64,000 nucleotides of DNA, from assembly GCA_965214115.1 (NCBI GenBank), contig CBDCAU010000007.1, positions 372,001 to 436,000 of the forward strand, given 5' to 3'. The notes below the pieces were generated by a model. The model worked only from the letters and a program-made list of their open reading frames with translations, searched no databases and was not told where the DNA came from. This DNA comes from Owenweeksia sp965214115. Lineage in GTDB: Bacteria; Bacteroidota; Bacteroidia; Flavobacteriales; Schleiferiaceae. Numbering within the stretch: position 1 is the stretch's first letter; each line of letters opens with the position of its first letter. Positions 16,632-26,394 of the stretch are shown piece after piece. Both the position numbers and the translations under genes were made by a program.

Positions 16632-17342
16632 ATGAAATTCATAGCGGCAAGTTTTTTTGTTTTATCCATCTTTTTGGGCTGTAAATCCGATACTATTTCT
16701 AATGAAAATTCTTCATTAGGAAATAATCAAAATTCTTTGAAAATCAAATATTTGGCACTTGGAGATAGCTATACGATTGGTACGGCCATCGGCGTAGAAA
16801 ATAGTTATGCAAATTTGCTATCTGATAGTTTGAAAAGTGACGACAAAATAAAAAAAGTAGAAGTAAAAATCATTGCTAAAAATGGCTGGACTACGCAAGA
16901 TTTATTACAAGGAATTTCTGAGGAAAATTTAGAGTCTAATTTCGATATGGTTTCTTTGTTGATTGGTGTGAACAATCAATACCAAAAAAAGTCATTTTCC
17001 GATTATAGAAAAGAGTTCAAAAATTTGTGTTTGAAAAGCATCGCTCTTGTGGGAAATGATACTGACAAAATTTTTGTTTTGAGTATTCCCGATTGGGGCG
17101 TAACGCCAGCGGGTAAAAATAATCGCGAGCAGATCGCCAAAGAAATTGACCAGTTCAACCAAGTCAATCGAGAAGTTTGCGACTCGCTGAATATCAGGCG
17201 GTTTGACATTACTGAAATCAGCCGAACGGCGCTGAACCAACCCAGTTTGGTTGCATCGGATGGCCTTCATTTTTCTAAAGAAATGCACGATAAATGGGTG
17301 GATTCAATCTATGATGAAGTTTTGAAAATGGCAACGGACTGA
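16632..17342 (+). CDS. SGNH/GDSL hydrolase lipoprotein
   Basis: 236 residues. Lipobox with Cys17 (IFLGCKSD). The GDS motif LALGDSYTIG holds the nucleophile Ser46, followed by block III LLIGVNNQY and the catalytic pair in SDGLHFS near the C-terminus. SGNH enzymes are esterases or lipases, often deacetylating glycans or lipids. It is exported and membrane-anchored. The substrate is unknown. A strong neighbour relation is not visible, though it precedes the PorE-like gene in the same direction. Confidence 0.88.
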   Translation: MKFIAASFFVLSIFLGCKSDTISNENSSLGNNQNSLKIKYLALGDSYTIGTAIGVENSYANLLSDSLKSDDKIKKVEVKIIAKNGWTTQDLLQGISEENLESNFDMVSLLIGVNNQYQKKSFSDYRKEFKNLCLKSIALVGNDTDKIFVLSIPDWGVTPAGKNNREQIAKEIDQFNQVNREVCDSLNIRRFDITEISRTALNQPSLVASDGLHFSKEMHDKWVDSIYDEVLKMATD

Positions 17343-17385
17343 AACCCGCACGCTTTTTGTTTCTTTGGCGGCTCACATCTCTTTT

Positions 17386-19284
17386 ATGCGAATTTTATCC
17401 TTCGTTTTTGCGTCTTTTATGATAGTCAATTTTGGCTATTCCCAAAGCAGAAAATCAATAAAATATTACAACAAAGCGCGCGTGGAAGTGCGTGAAAACA
17501 ATTTCCAAGCTGCTTTGGAAGATTTGGAAAAATCCTTGGCGGATAGTCCTGATTACCAAGAGGCTATGCTTTTTAAAGCGCAATTGCACCAAGATATAGG
17601 CGAGCCGGAAAAGGCGATTCCATTGTATGAGAAATCATTGGCGCGCGGTGGTGACTATTACGTGCATCTTTTCTATGGAAAAACCTTGTTTGAAACGGGG
17701 GATTTCGCAAAGGCAAAAGAGGAATTGCAGAAGTATTTGGAAAGCCCACGCGCGGCAGGAAAATATGCCGAGAATGCCAGTCAACTGATTGAAAATGCGG
17801 AATTTGCAATGAAAGCCACCGCCAATCCAAAATCTTACAATCCACAAAATTTGGGCGCGAACGTGAACGGTCGGGGGATGGAATATTTCCCGTCGATTTC
17901 GGCGGATGGGCAGTTGCTGGTTTTTACCCACCGCGATCCGAACGGCGAGGATTCCGATGAAGATTTTTGGGCGGTGGAGCGCGATGAAAAAACGGGGGAA
18001 TGGGGAAAAGCTAAGCCCTTGCAAGGTTTTTTAAATACGCCTTTAAATGAGGGTGCGCAAGCCGTCGGTTCCGACGCGAACATCATATTTTTCGCGGCCT
18101 GTGAGCGGCGCGAGGGTTTTGGGTCGTGCGATATTTTCGCTTCATTTTATAGAGGAAATTCAGGTTGGAGCAAGCCGCTAAACCTCGGCCCAAACGTAAA
18201 TACCGGCGCTTGGGAAAGCCAGCCGAGCATTTCTTCCGATGGTAAAACCTTGTACTTCGTGCGGGGAAAAAACAGTACCGACAAAAACATTGACATCTAC
18301 GTTTCCAAAATTGGAGAGGATGGAAAATTTCAAAAGGCGGAAAAGTTGGAAGGTGCGGTAAATACCTCAAAACAAGAGACTTCGCCCTTTATTCATTTTG
18401 ATAATCAGAGTTTGTATTTTGCATCCAACGGCCACGCGGGGATGGGCGATTTGGATTTTTTCGTGAGCCGAAAACAACCCGACGGCACTTGGGGCGAGCC
18501 GCAAAACTTGGGGCATCCCATCAATACCAGCGGGCAGGAATTCAGCTTGATTGTGGCGCCGGACGGGAAGACGGGCTATTTCGCTTCGGACAATTTGGCC
18601 GGCGGTTTTGGGCTGTTGGATCTATACAGTTTTGAACTGCCGGAAGAAAGCCGCGCCATCGAAATTGCCTATATAAAAGGGAAAGTTACAAATGCCAAAA
18701 CGGGAGAACCAATTTCCGCTGAAATTTCATTTGCGGATTTGGAAAAAAACCAGCGGATTTTAGAAGAAAATAGTGATAAAAACGGAAACTATTTTGCCGT
18801 GCTTCCCAGCAATTCCGATTATGCATTAAATATTCAAAAAGAGGGGTTTCTTTTTTATAGCAAAAATTTCAGCTTAGCTACTCAATCGAAAGAAAGAGCT
18901 TTTGTATTAAATGTGGAACTGATTCCGATAGAAATTGGGCAAAAGGTGAAATTGGAGAATATTTTCTTTGAAACCGATTCCTTTGATTTGGATAAAAAAT
19001 CTAATTCGGAATTGCAAAACGTGGTGTCTTTTCTAAAAGAAAACCCAACCGTGAAATTGACAGTGGAAGGGCATACCGACAACGTGGGTTCGCCTTCTTA
19101 CAATAAAAACTTGAGCCAAAAAAGGGCGGAAAGCGTTGCTTCTTTTTTAATCGAAAAAGGTATCGAAAAATCGCGGTTGAAATCGCTGGGATTTGGCGAA
19201 AGCCAACCCGTGGCTACCAACGAAACCGAAGAAGGCCGCGCGCTGAACCGACGGACAGAATTGAAAATTACTTCATTTGAATAA
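17386..19284 (+). CDS. PorE-like OmpA-family protein (TPR, PD40 propeller, carboxypeptidase-regulatory and OmpA domains)
   Basis: 632 residues from the ATG at 17386; the TTG at 17365 is upstream of the signal peptide and rejected. Domain order: signal peptide, TPRs (about 20-145), a WD40-like PD40 propeller (about 160-420, repeats such as PSISADGQLLVFTH and PSISSDGKTLYFVRG), a carboxypeptidase-regulatory domain (IKGKVTNAKTGEPI), and an OmpA peptidoglycan-binding domain (VEGHTDNVGSPSYNKNLSQKRAESV). This order is that of PorE, a T9SS component of Porphyromonas. Unlike PorE it has no lipidated cysteine. Bacteroidota carry several paralogues, so the T9SS role is inferred. Confidence 0.82.
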   Translation: MRILSFVFASFMIVNFGYSQSRKSIKYYNKARVEVRENNFQAALEDLEKSLADSPDYQEAMLFKAQLHQDIGEPEKAIPLYEKSLARGGDYYVHLFYGKTLFETGDFAKAKEELQKYLESPRAAGKYAENASQLIENAEFAMKATANPKSYNPQNLGANVNGRGMEYFPSISADGQLLVFTHRDPNGEDSDEDFWAVERDEKTGEWGKAKPLQGFLNTPLNEGAQAVGSDANIIFFAACERREGFGSCDIFASFYRGNSGWSKPLNLGPNVNTGAWESQPSISSDGKTLYFVRGKNSTDKNIDIYVSKIGEDGKFQKAEKLEGAVNTSKQETSPFIHFDNQSLYFASNGHAGMGDLDFFVSRKQPDGTWGEPQNLGHPINTSGQEFSLIVAPDGKTGYFASDNLAGGFGLLDLYSFELPEESRAIEIAYIKGKVTNAKTGEPISAEISFADLEKNQRILEENSDKNGNYFAVLPSNSDYALNIQKEGFLFYSKNFSLATQSKERAFVLNVELIPIEIGQKVKLENIFFETDSFDLDKKSNSELQNVVSFLKENPTVKLTVEGHTDNVGSPSYNKNLSQKRAESVASFLIEKGIEKSRLKSLGFGESQPVATNETEEGRALNRRTELKITSFE

Positions 19285-19285
19285 G

Positions 19286-19708
19286 ATGGGCCAAGGAAAA
19301 ATCATCGCCCTCGACATTGGCGGCAAGCGAACCGGCATTGCCGAGACGGATGAAATGCAAATCATCGCCAGCCCGCGCGAGACGGTGGCAACCAATGTAT
19401 TGCTGCTGTTTTTGCACCACATCTTCCCCAAAGAAAATTTTATAAAAATCATCATTGGTGAACCGAAGAATTTGGACGGCGGAGATTCCGAGAACTCCCA
19501 GCGGGTGCGGGATTGGAAAGCGAAAATTGAAAAGTCGTTTCCCCAAATGGAAGTGATTTTACAAGATGAACGGTTCACTTCCAAAATGGCGGCGGACAGT
19601 CTTTTCAAATCGGGAATGACAAAGAAAAAACGCCGCGAAAAAAGCGAAATTGACAAGGTGAGCGCGGCGCTTATTTTACAATCTTATCTACAAAAAAAGC
19701 CGCTTTAG
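19286..19708 (+). CDS. ruvX: RuvX/YqgF-family Holliday-junction resolvase
   Basis: 140 residues from the ATG directly after the upstream stop. RNase H-like fold: first acidic motif LDIGGKRTGIAETD (the usual DxGxxRIG), then IIIGEPKNLDG, ILQDERFTSKMA (the Glu-Arg motif) and IDKVSAALILQSYL with the final Asp. The enzyme processes Holliday junctions or rRNA 5' ends. It starts 1 nt after the PorE-like gene and precedes def. Confidence 0.92.
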   Translation: MGQGKIIALDIGGKRTGIAETDEMQIIASPRETVATNVLLLFLHHIFPKENFIKIIIGEPKNLDGGDSENSQRVRDWKAKIEKSFPQMEVILQDERFTSKMAADSLFKSGMTKKKRREKSEIDKVSAALILQSYLQKKPL

Positions 19709-19714
19709 GTTTTT

Positions 19715-19722
19715 TACATTTG
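19715..19722 (+). promoter_or_regulatory. -7 box of def
   Basis: TACATTTG, exact TAnnTTTG. Transcription would start near 19728, which excludes the in-frame TTG at 19720 and supports the GTG at 19741 as the def start. Confidence 0.5.
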
Positions 19723-19740
19723 CCGCAAAATTCAGCGCGC

Positions 19741-20313
19741 GTGATTTTACCGATTGTCGCTTATGGCGACCCCGTTTTGCGAAAGGCCGGAAAAGATGTG
19801 GAAGAAGATTTCCCCAGCCTCAAAGATTTGATTTCCAATATGTTTGAGACGATGCACGAAGCGGGTGGCGTGGGTTTGGCAGCGCCGCAAGTTGGTGAGT
19901 CGCTACGGGTTTTTGTGGTGGACACGGCCAACTTTGTGGAAGAAGGCGAGGCGGATGAAGAAGGTTTGGCGGATTTCAAAAAAGTGTTCATCAATCCCGA
20001 AATCATTGAAGAAACGGGTAAAATTTGGTCGTTTAACGAAGGCTGTCTGAGCATTCCCGATGTGCGGGAAGACATTGACCGCGAAGAGAAAATCATCATC
20101 AACTATTTGGATGAAAATTTTGAAGAACGCGAAGAGGAATTTACGGGATTAAAAGCGCGTGTAATCCAACACGAATACGATCATATTGAAGGCGTACTTT
20201 TTACCGATTATTTGTCACCTTTGCGGAAGCGTATTCTGAAAGGAAAATTGAACAATATTTCCAAGGGAAAAGTGAGCGTAAATTATAAGATGAAATTTCC
20301 TAAAGTAAAATGA
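19741..20313 (+). CDS. def: Peptide deformylase
   Basis: 190 residues from a GTG start (MILPIVAYGDPVLRKAGKDV, the usual beginning of the family). The three motifs are present: GVGLAAPQ (43-50), EGCLSIP (100-106, Cys102 metal ligand) and HEYDH (144-148, two His ligands and catalytic Glu145). It removes the formyl group from nascent proteins. The acidic insertion between the first two motifs is common in Bacteroidota. It overlaps the next gene by 4 nt. Confidence 0.95.
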   Translation: MILPIVAYGDPVLRKAGKDVEEDFPSLKDLISNMFETMHEAGGVGLAAPQVGESLRVFVVDTANFVEEGEADEEGLADFKKVFINPEIIEETGKIWSFNEGCLSIPDVREDIDREEKIIINYLDENFEEREEEFTGLKARVIQHEYDHIEGVLFTDYLSPLRKRILKGKLNNISKGKVSVNYKMKFPKVK

Positions 20314-20843
20314 GAAAAATAGTGCTGTTTTTTGGAGTGTTATCTATCCTTTTTGGATGTGAGCCAACGGAAGATCCGTTGAAGGCATCCATCGAGGGGA
20401 TGGAGGAAAAAATCACCAATGAAGACGTGGCGCTGGACACGGCCTTGGCCAATACCTTAACGAAATCCTATTTGAAATTTGCCAAAAAAAACCCGCAAGA
20501 TTCGCTGGCACCGATTTACAAAATGCGCGCGGCGGCGATTTTCAAAGAGCTTCCCAAGAAAAGATTGAAGGCCATAAATACCTACCGAGAAGTGGTGCGC
20601 GATTATCCCGAACACCCGCAGGCCGCGCAGGCTACATTTATGGAAGGCTACGTTTTTGATGAAAAATTGGACGACCGAGAGCGCGCCGCAAAAGCTTACA
20701 GCCGATTTTTAAAAAAATACCCGAACCACGAACTGGCGGGCGATGCCAAGGCACTTTTGGAAATGGCCACCGACACCTTGACCGACGAGCAGCGCGTGCA
20801 ACAGTGGCTGGAGCGCGACGAAAATAAAAATCCCAATCCCTGA
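20310..20843 (+). CDS. TPR lipoprotein
   Basis: 177 residues. Lipobox with Cys17 (SILFGCEPTE). Two to three TPR-like units (APIYKMRAAAIFKELPKKRLKAINTYREVVRDYPEHPQAAQATFMEGYVFDEKLDDRERAAKAYSRFLKKYPNHE is the core; positions about 70-150), similar to BamD/YfiO-type repeats. It starts within the def stop (ATGA) and is followed 3 nt later by the DUF5606 gene. It probably acts as a scaffold at the outer membrane; no partner can be named. Confidence 0.75.
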   Translation: MRKIVLFFGVLSILFGCEPTEDPLKASIEGMEEKITNEDVALDTALANTLTKSYLKFAKKNPQDSLAPIYKMRAAAIFKELPKKRLKAINTYREVVRDYPEHPQAAQATFMEGYVFDEKLDDRERAAKAYSRFLKKYPNHELAGDAKALLEMATDTLTDEQRVQQWLERDENKNPNP

Positions 20844-20846
20844 AAT

Positions 20847-21260
20847 ATGACATTTGAAGAAATCCTTTCCATCGGCGGCCGGCCCGGCCTTTACCGTTTG
20901 GTTGCGTCATCGCGCGGCGGCGTTATCGTGGAATCGCTGACCGACGAAAAGCGCTTTCCCGTGAGCCAAAAAGCAGAAGTGAGCGCACTGAAAGACATCG
21001 CGATTTACACCACCGGCGAAGAAGTTCCCTTGCCGGAAGTTTTCAAAAAAATCTATGAAAAAGAAGACGGCGGCTCGGCCATCGACCATAAATCTACCCC
21101 GCCCGAACTGAAAAATTATATGGAAGAAATTTTGCCCGCTTTTGACCAAGAACGGGTGTATTCTTCCAACCTAAAAAAGCTGTTTCAATGGTATAATATT
21201 TTGCAAAAAGAAGGTCTTTTGGAGGAGCTTTTGAAGGAGGGAAGTGATGAGGAGGAATAA
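20847..21260 (+). CDS. DUF5606 family protein
   Basis: 137 residues beginning MTFEEILSIGGRPGLYRLVASSR, then SLTDEKRFPVSQKAEVSALKDIAIYT, which is diagnostic of DUF5606, a family of Bacteroidota. The N-terminal region looks like a small SH3-like barrel and the C-terminal half is helical and acidic, ending GSDEEE. Function unknown. Last gene of the def-TPR-DUF5606 run. Confidence 0.85.
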   Translation: MTFEEILSIGGRPGLYRLVASSRGGVIVESLTDEKRFPVSQKAEVSALKDIAIYTTGEEVPLPEVFKKIYEKEDGGSAIDHKSTPPELKNYMEEILPAFDQERVYSSNLKKLFQWYNILQKEGLLEELLKEGSDEEE

Positions 21261-21432
21261 CAGAAAATTCTAAATTTCAAATCACAAATCCGAAACAAAT
21301 TCTAAAAAATAAATCCGAAAAATTCTAAATTTTTTGGGTGGATTTAGCCAACGCTTTTTGAATTTTTTATTTTAACTTTTATGATTTGTTTGGTTCTTAG
21401 AGTTTAGTATTTTGATATTTAATTTTCAAGAA

Positions 21433-22215
21433 ATGAACAATCGTTCCGACCACCTCAAATCCTTCGCCCGCCTTCTCGACATTATGGACGACCTGCGCGC
21501 CAAGTGTCCGTGGGACAGGAAGCAGACGATGGAAACCCTGCGCCCGCTTACCATAGAAGAAACCTACGAATTGGGCGACGCGATTTTGGAAGGTGATTTA
21601 GAAGAGGTGAAAAAGGAGTTGGGCGACATTATTTTGCACATTGTTTTTTATGCCAAAATCGGTAGCGAAAAAGAAGCCTTTGACATATCCGATGTTTTGA
21701 ATAGCATTTGTGAAAAATTGATAAGTCGCCACCCGCATATTTATGGCGACGTGAAAGTGGCGGACGAGGAAGAGGTGAAATCCAATTGGGAAAAGCTGAA
21801 ACTGAAAGAAGGGAAAAAATCGGTGCTGGAAGGCGTGCCGAAAAGTTTGCCCGCCGTCATCAAGGCCACGCGGATTCAGGACAAGGCGCGCGGCATCGGT
21901 TTCGATTGGGAACGGACGGAGCAAGTGTGGGAAAAAATCGACGAAGAACTGGCCGAACTGCGCACCGAAGTGGAAAATTCCGATACCGAAAAAACCGAGC
22001 AAGAATTCGGCGATTTTCTTTTCTCCGTCATCAATCTCAGCCGCTTTCTCAACGTGGACGCGGAATCAGCGCTGGAACGGACGAACAAGAAATTCATCCA
22101 CCGTTTTCAATATTTGGAAAAAATAGCGGCCGAAAAGGGGAGGGCGCTTTCGGAAATGACGCTGGGGGAAATGGATGCGATTTGGGAGGAGGCTAAATTA
22201 AATCCTAAAAGCTAA
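21433..22215 (+). CDS. mazG: Nucleoside triphosphate pyrophosphohydrolase
   Basis: 260 residues, two tandem MazG domains. The first has CPWDRKQTMETLRPLTIEETYELGDAI and KELGDIILHIVFYAKI (EExxE and ExxD metal motifs); the second has EQEFGDFLFSVINLSRFL. It hydrolyses NTPs and may lower (p)ppGpp or clear damaged nucleotides. The ATG at 21433 was chosen over the ATG-like codon at 21412 because MNNRSDHLKSFARLLDIM is the family start. Flanked on both sides by AT-rich repeat sequence. Confidence 0.93.
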   Translation: MNNRSDHLKSFARLLDIMDDLRAKCPWDRKQTMETLRPLTIEETYELGDAILEGDLEEVKKELGDIILHIVFYAKIGSEKEAFDISDVLNSICEKLISRHPHIYGDVKVADEEEVKSNWEKLKLKEGKKSVLEGVPKSLPAVIKATRIQDKARGIGFDWERTEQVWEKIDEELAELRTEVENSDTEKTEQEFGDFLFSVINLSRFLNVDAESALERTNKKFIHRFQYLEKIAAEKGRALSEMTLGEMDAIWEEAKLNPKS

Positions 22216-22218
22216 ACT

Positions 22219-22337
22219 CGAAGAACCAAACAAATTCTAAAACTGGAAAGGTTAAAAATTCAAAACCGGCCTATGGTTTTCCAACCACCCGTTTTGAATT
22301 TAGTCCATTTTATATTTTGAATTTGTTTGGTTCTTCG
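22219..22337. repeat. 119-bp element with perfect 19-bp inverted ends
   Basis: CGAAGAACCAAACAAATTC at 22219-22237 and its exact complement at 22319-22337. It lies between the convergent mazG and CHU_C genes. Related fragments (AAACAAATTCTAAA, TTTGTTTGGTTCTTAG) lie upstream of mazG at about 21290-21405. It may act as a bidirectional terminator or be a non-autonomous mobile repeat. Confidence 0.7.
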
Positions 22338-22355
22338 GATTTGTGATTTATCCGA

Positions 22356-23987
22356 CTACCTCACGAACACCCACCCGTGCAGCACTTTCTGAATGCCGGG
22401 ATAATAAGTGTAAGAAATCTTATAAGTGTAAATACCCTCAGCTACGGGCTGGCCTTCGAGATTGGTGCCGTTCCAAGCGTCGGCGTTGTGGTAATTTTCG
22501 CGGTCAAATATCAGCGCGCCCCAGCGGTTGAACACGGTTACGTGGTTCTGCTTGGGCAGGTTCGCGATTTTCCAAGTTTCGTTCAGCCCGTCATCGTTGG
22601 GCGAGAAGGCGTTTGGCACCCACACCCTTGGCCCGTCAGGGTCGGTGGTGTCGCAGTCTTGGTAGGAAACTTTCACGGTGTCGGCAAAAGTGCCGCAGTC
22701 GGAAGTTACCTCCAGCCAATAGGTGCCGGCCGTGTCGGCCAAAAAATAGTCGGTGCGGCCACCATCGCTCCAGCGCAATTGGTGCAGAGTATCCAACGGA
22801 ACGGTGAAGCCTACACTGCGACCCGTGCAAACCGTGGTATCAAAAGGCAGGTAACTGTAATAGGGTTCGCGGTAGCGCACCTTGATGGTATCAGTAGAAT
22901 GCCAGCGGCGGTTGTAAGTTTTGGTGACCCAGTAAGTGCCGGGTCGCGACACGGTGAGTGTGCTGTCTCGGCTGCCATCGCTCCATTGGTAGGCCACGCT
23001 GGTGTCTTGCAGCTTGAAGCCACCGTTGTCCAGCGGGTTCAGTTGCAGCGTGGCGTTGGGGCAGAGGATGGTATCGTTGGGGAGCGAAATGGAGAAAAGG
23101 GTGTCGGTGGATTTGTAGAGGTAGATGGCATCGAAGAAATAGTAAGCTGCGGGCCAATCATCACACTGCGTATCACAAGGTAAAGTAGTGATTTGGGTCT
23201 GGAACGCTTTCCTGAAATTCCCCAAGGTCAAGAATTTTTCATCGCCCTTTGCCACAAAAGAATTTAGAACTTTTGTCCATTTCTTGGGAATTACGGGCGC
23301 AGAAGATTCCACTTGCGGCATTAGGTGTTGGGTAAGAAAATCTTGGGAATAAAAAGTATCAGCACTTACTAAAGCTCCCACATTATGAACCAATTCTTCA
23401 GCATACATCGGCCCCGGCCGACGCAAATACGGTTGAATATGAATTTCTACGGTATAATCAATCCCTTGCGTAAGCCGAGATTTTAGCTCGACTTCAATAA
23501 AATCTTTCCACGTTGCATATACCCTATCAGTATAGACCGAACCCACCGGAGGTGAACAGTTATTATTTTGGTAAAAATAAAATCTCCCCTTTAGCTTAAT
23601 ACTATCCAATACATCAAGGAATATATAACCTAAACCTTCCACAACTTCAGGGTAGCCTAAATAGGCGCTATCTCCACAGAAATAAGGTTTTTTATGATAG
23701 AGAGAACGACTGGGGTGCATTCCCTGCCATCCTATGCTTCCATTGGAACTTTTCTTTCCAAAGTGTATTAGAGCATACCCTTCTGCATATTGAGTACCGG
23801 GTTGGGGTGGAGAGGAGAACCAATGCGTTAAGCCAGCATCGTTGAAACTGCCATCAGGCAGAATTTCACTAAGATTATTGGTCTGTGAAAAATCGTGGTT
23901 GGGCACTAAATTCTGACCTGATAAAAGGAAAGAACTTAGCCCCAAGACCACGGTGAAGTATTTATAGAAACAATTCACTTTATTCAA
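22356..23987 (-). CDS. Surface protein with T9SS type B (CHU_C/gliding) sorting domain
   Basis: 543 residues. Signal peptide about 1-24 (VVLGLSSFLLSGQ). The N-terminal region (about 30-290) resembles a secreted beta-sandwich domain often placed before CHU_C domains. Two Ig-like or PKD-like repeats follow (LPNDTILCPNATLQLNPLD, SDGSRDSTLTVSRPGTYWVT, then VCTGRSVGFTVPLDT). The end, VWVPNAFSPNDDGLNETWKI and FNRWGALIFDRENY to GIYTYKISY, is the gliding motility-associated type B domain. Its start overlaps the stop of the upstream beta-helix gene by 8 nt, so the two surface proteins form an operon. Confidence 0.88.
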   Translation of the reverse strand: MNKVNCFYKYFTVVLGLSSFLLSGQNLVPNHDFSQTNNLSEILPDGSFNDAGLTHWFSSPPQPGTQYAEGYALIHFGKKSSNGSIGWQGMHPSRSLYHKKPYFCGDSAYLGYPEVVEGLGYIFLDVLDSIKLKGRFYFYQNNNCSPPVGSVYTDRVYATWKDFIEVELKSRLTQGIDYTVEIHIQPYLRRPGPMYAEELVHNVGALVSADTFYSQDFLTQHLMPQVESSAPVIPKKWTKVLNSFVAKGDEKFLTLGNFRKAFQTQITTLPCDTQCDDWPAAYYFFDAIYLYKSTDTLFSISLPNDTILCPNATLQLNPLDNGGFKLQDTSVAYQWSDGSRDSTLTVSRPGTYWVTKTYNRRWHSTDTIKVRYREPYYSYLPFDTTVCTGRSVGFTVPLDTLHQLRWSDGGRTDYFLADTAGTYWLEVTSDCGTFADTVKVSYQDCDTTDPDGPRVWVPNAFSPNDDGLNETWKIANLPKQNHVTVFNRWGALIFDRENYHNADAWNGTNLEGQPVAEGIYTYKISYTYYPGIQKVLHGWVFVR

Positions 23988-26374
23988 TTACCACCTTTAT
24001 TCGCTCGCCACCATACTCAAAAATGTAAAGACCGCGAGGGAAATTGTTAGTATGTATTTCTTTGGTACGATCTCTCATTTCAATAGTTTTTACTGTTCGG
24101 CCAGAAATGGATCGCATTATGATTTCCGCTCTTTTGTTCTCATCTTTTCGCTTTATTGTCAATCGTCCTTGGGTGGGATTAGGGTAAACTTCAAAGACTG
24201 AGGTTATATTTGAATTTGGCTCTTTTTTATCTTCCTCTTCTATGTAAGAAGACGAGGCTATCGGACTACCGACCCCTGAGGAACCCCATTTAGAGGATGG
24301 AATAACAATATTGCAAGAATTTGAACCCATTGCTCTATGCTTTTCGATTAAGAAAGTCCAAATCGGATTGGAAGGCTTGAGATTAATGCATTCAAAGAAA
24401 AGCTGATTAGATGGATTGCACTGAGCCGCCGTTGGTTTGACCCACCACTCCACATTAGTGAATTGTTGATTCGAAGTCCCAGTGATCGTATCGCCGTAAG
24501 GATAAGGTTGAGGTGAATATAATGCTCCAAATGAATTTCTGGTTGGGTACGTACTACTACCTTGATTTGTTATCTTGGTATTATTCAAATAGATGTGGTG
24601 GTAATTGTTTAAAAAACTGTTGCATTCTATTTGCGTGAGAGAGTTGTCCCCCTTGCAGTTGGAGACCTCTGTGCCAGTACCGGATTTCGTTTCGATAGAA
24701 CCGTACATCTTCCACATTGTCTAAAATCACACCTATCAACGAACTGGAACCGTTCTGAGGATCGATTACTCCCCCATTAACAGTATTTTGCGTGAAAGTC
24801 ATTTTTGGACAGTTTTCCGCCCGCACCCCTACACCTGAAATCATAGCATAGTAGGTCATCTTATTGGAGTGGAAGATAAGTTCCTGTTTTGGAGACAGGC
24901 TGGGAACAGAAGGAAAATCCTTAAAATGTACTCTGAACCCATTATTCATAGTATTCTTGAACACGCGCAAATAGGAGCTGCTATTGTTTTGGTCAGCAGT
25001 TAACAGACCTTCGCTCAAGGTGTTCTCCGTGATTTCGCCGCCCGCTCTGAGACCGGTGCCGGGTATTGTCATCATAATATCTTCAATATATATGTTGGAT
25101 TCAATGGTGTTTTTGCTCAAGTGAAAAGAGGATTGCTGTATTTCCAAACTTGTATTGGGCTCCACAGTATTGGCCGCAGCGGCTGTTCCGCCCATTACCA
25201 CTTTGCTCCCCGCGAAGGCGCATACGGCGTGGCCACCATTAATGTCCTTAAAAAGGTTTTTTTCCAATCGCACTTGCGAGTTGTTGACGTTCACATATAT
25301 TTTTTTCGGTAACGTAATTATTGGGATTATCGAAAGTGTTCTGCAAATAGGAAGAATGACCTAAGTTAATTTCAACTGAATTGCGTACCACGATTGGGTA
25401 GGTGGCCGGCGTACCATTGCAAAAGGTGGGAAAGAAATTGCTGAGTACGATGGTGGATTGAGGATGCTGGGTAATTTGCGATAAAGACACAGTTTCGGTA
25501 AAAGTACAGCCATCCACCTTGATGTGAGAACTATTGTAAACCCCAGCGCTCGTATAGTTTTCAACAAAGAGTCCAATCCTATTAGCTTGATGGAGATTAC
25601 CAGTTAAAGCGATTGGTGCATCATTTACCGCAAAGACACCTCGCAGCGAACGTTCAAAAGTACAGCCGTCCATTAAGAGACTCTGGTCGTCAGAACCATT
25701 AACATAAATACGGTCCCAAGAATCGTCACATAATTTAGTGAGGCTACATTCGGTAAAAGATAGGTTTGTACCGGATTGAAGAAGAATTTGGGCATCGGTG
25801 GCTAAAAAGATGTCATCTTCCGTGAAGCGAGTTCCAGGCTCGCAGGTAATATCGCCATACATAAAGATGGTGGCGTTGCTGAAATTCCCCGAAATGGTTT
25901 CATCCACGAAAAAGGAAATCATACGGGTCGGTATTGCAACACTCCACCAATTTTACAACTACATTTTGGCAGTCGATGTTAGATGTGGTAATGTTGAGAG
26001 TAACGGTACCAAATCCTTTGTATGAGGTGCTAAACAACTGCCAGCCAATCATCGCAAAAGTGTTGGATCCAGTAATGACTGCGTTTCCTATGGCCAGTCC
26101 AGTGGCTGAAACAATGTTAACCGACACCACATTTCCAGCGGCTGGGCTAAGGGTAAATTCCGGTTCGGGACTGCAAAGCGTCTGGTTGAAACTTTCAAGC
26201 AAATCTGTACAATTGGCCGCCTGACCCACCAAAAGCGCGGGCGTTGATAACGCTGCAATAAACAGTAATGAAAGAAATTTTAGACGCTGAGTGGAGAGAA
26301 AACCCCTACAATGGGGGGGGGGGGGGGGTAGAGATAGCATTTGAGTTTGATTTAATGGTTGTAGTTTTCATCAT
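23980..26374 (-). pseudogene. Parallel beta-helix surface protein with T9SS type A domain, interrupted by frameshifts
   Basis: Four overlapping frames form one protein of about 795 residues: signal peptide (FLSLLFIAALSTPALLVGQ), right-handed beta-helix repeats rich in Asn and short strands (NLHQANRIGLFVENYTS, KNTIESNIYIEDIMM, FTQNTVNGGVID), and a C-terminal T9SS type A domain (FEVYPNPTQGRLTI ... GLYIFEYGGERIKVVIE). Removing one base at 25909-25913 (A5), 25300-25306 (T7) and 24648-24652 (C5) restores each join. At the 5' end a run of 16 C (26328-26313, minus strand) separates the best start, MMKTTTIK at 26374, from the signal peptide; 15 C would join them. With 16 C the ATG at 26340 is in frame instead. 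It may be a phase-variable gene, a decayed gene or a base-calling artefact. Confidence 0.75.
26313..26328. repeat. Homopolymer of 16 G (C on the coding strand)
   Basis: It lies inside the 5' coding part of the beta-helix gene, before the signal peptide. It is by far the longest G/C run I noticed in the window. Tracts of this kind mutate by slippage in phase-variable genes. The exact length in an assembly is unreliable. Confidence 0.85.
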
Positions 26375-26394
26375 TTTTAATTTTAAGATTTAAA

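Noticed and set aside
23980..26340. Programmed ribosomal frameshifting as the main explanation for the beta-helix breaks
   Set aside because: Every join needs a skipped base (+1), while typical slippery sites work by -1, and no stimulatory pseudoknot was seen. Kept only as a remote option.
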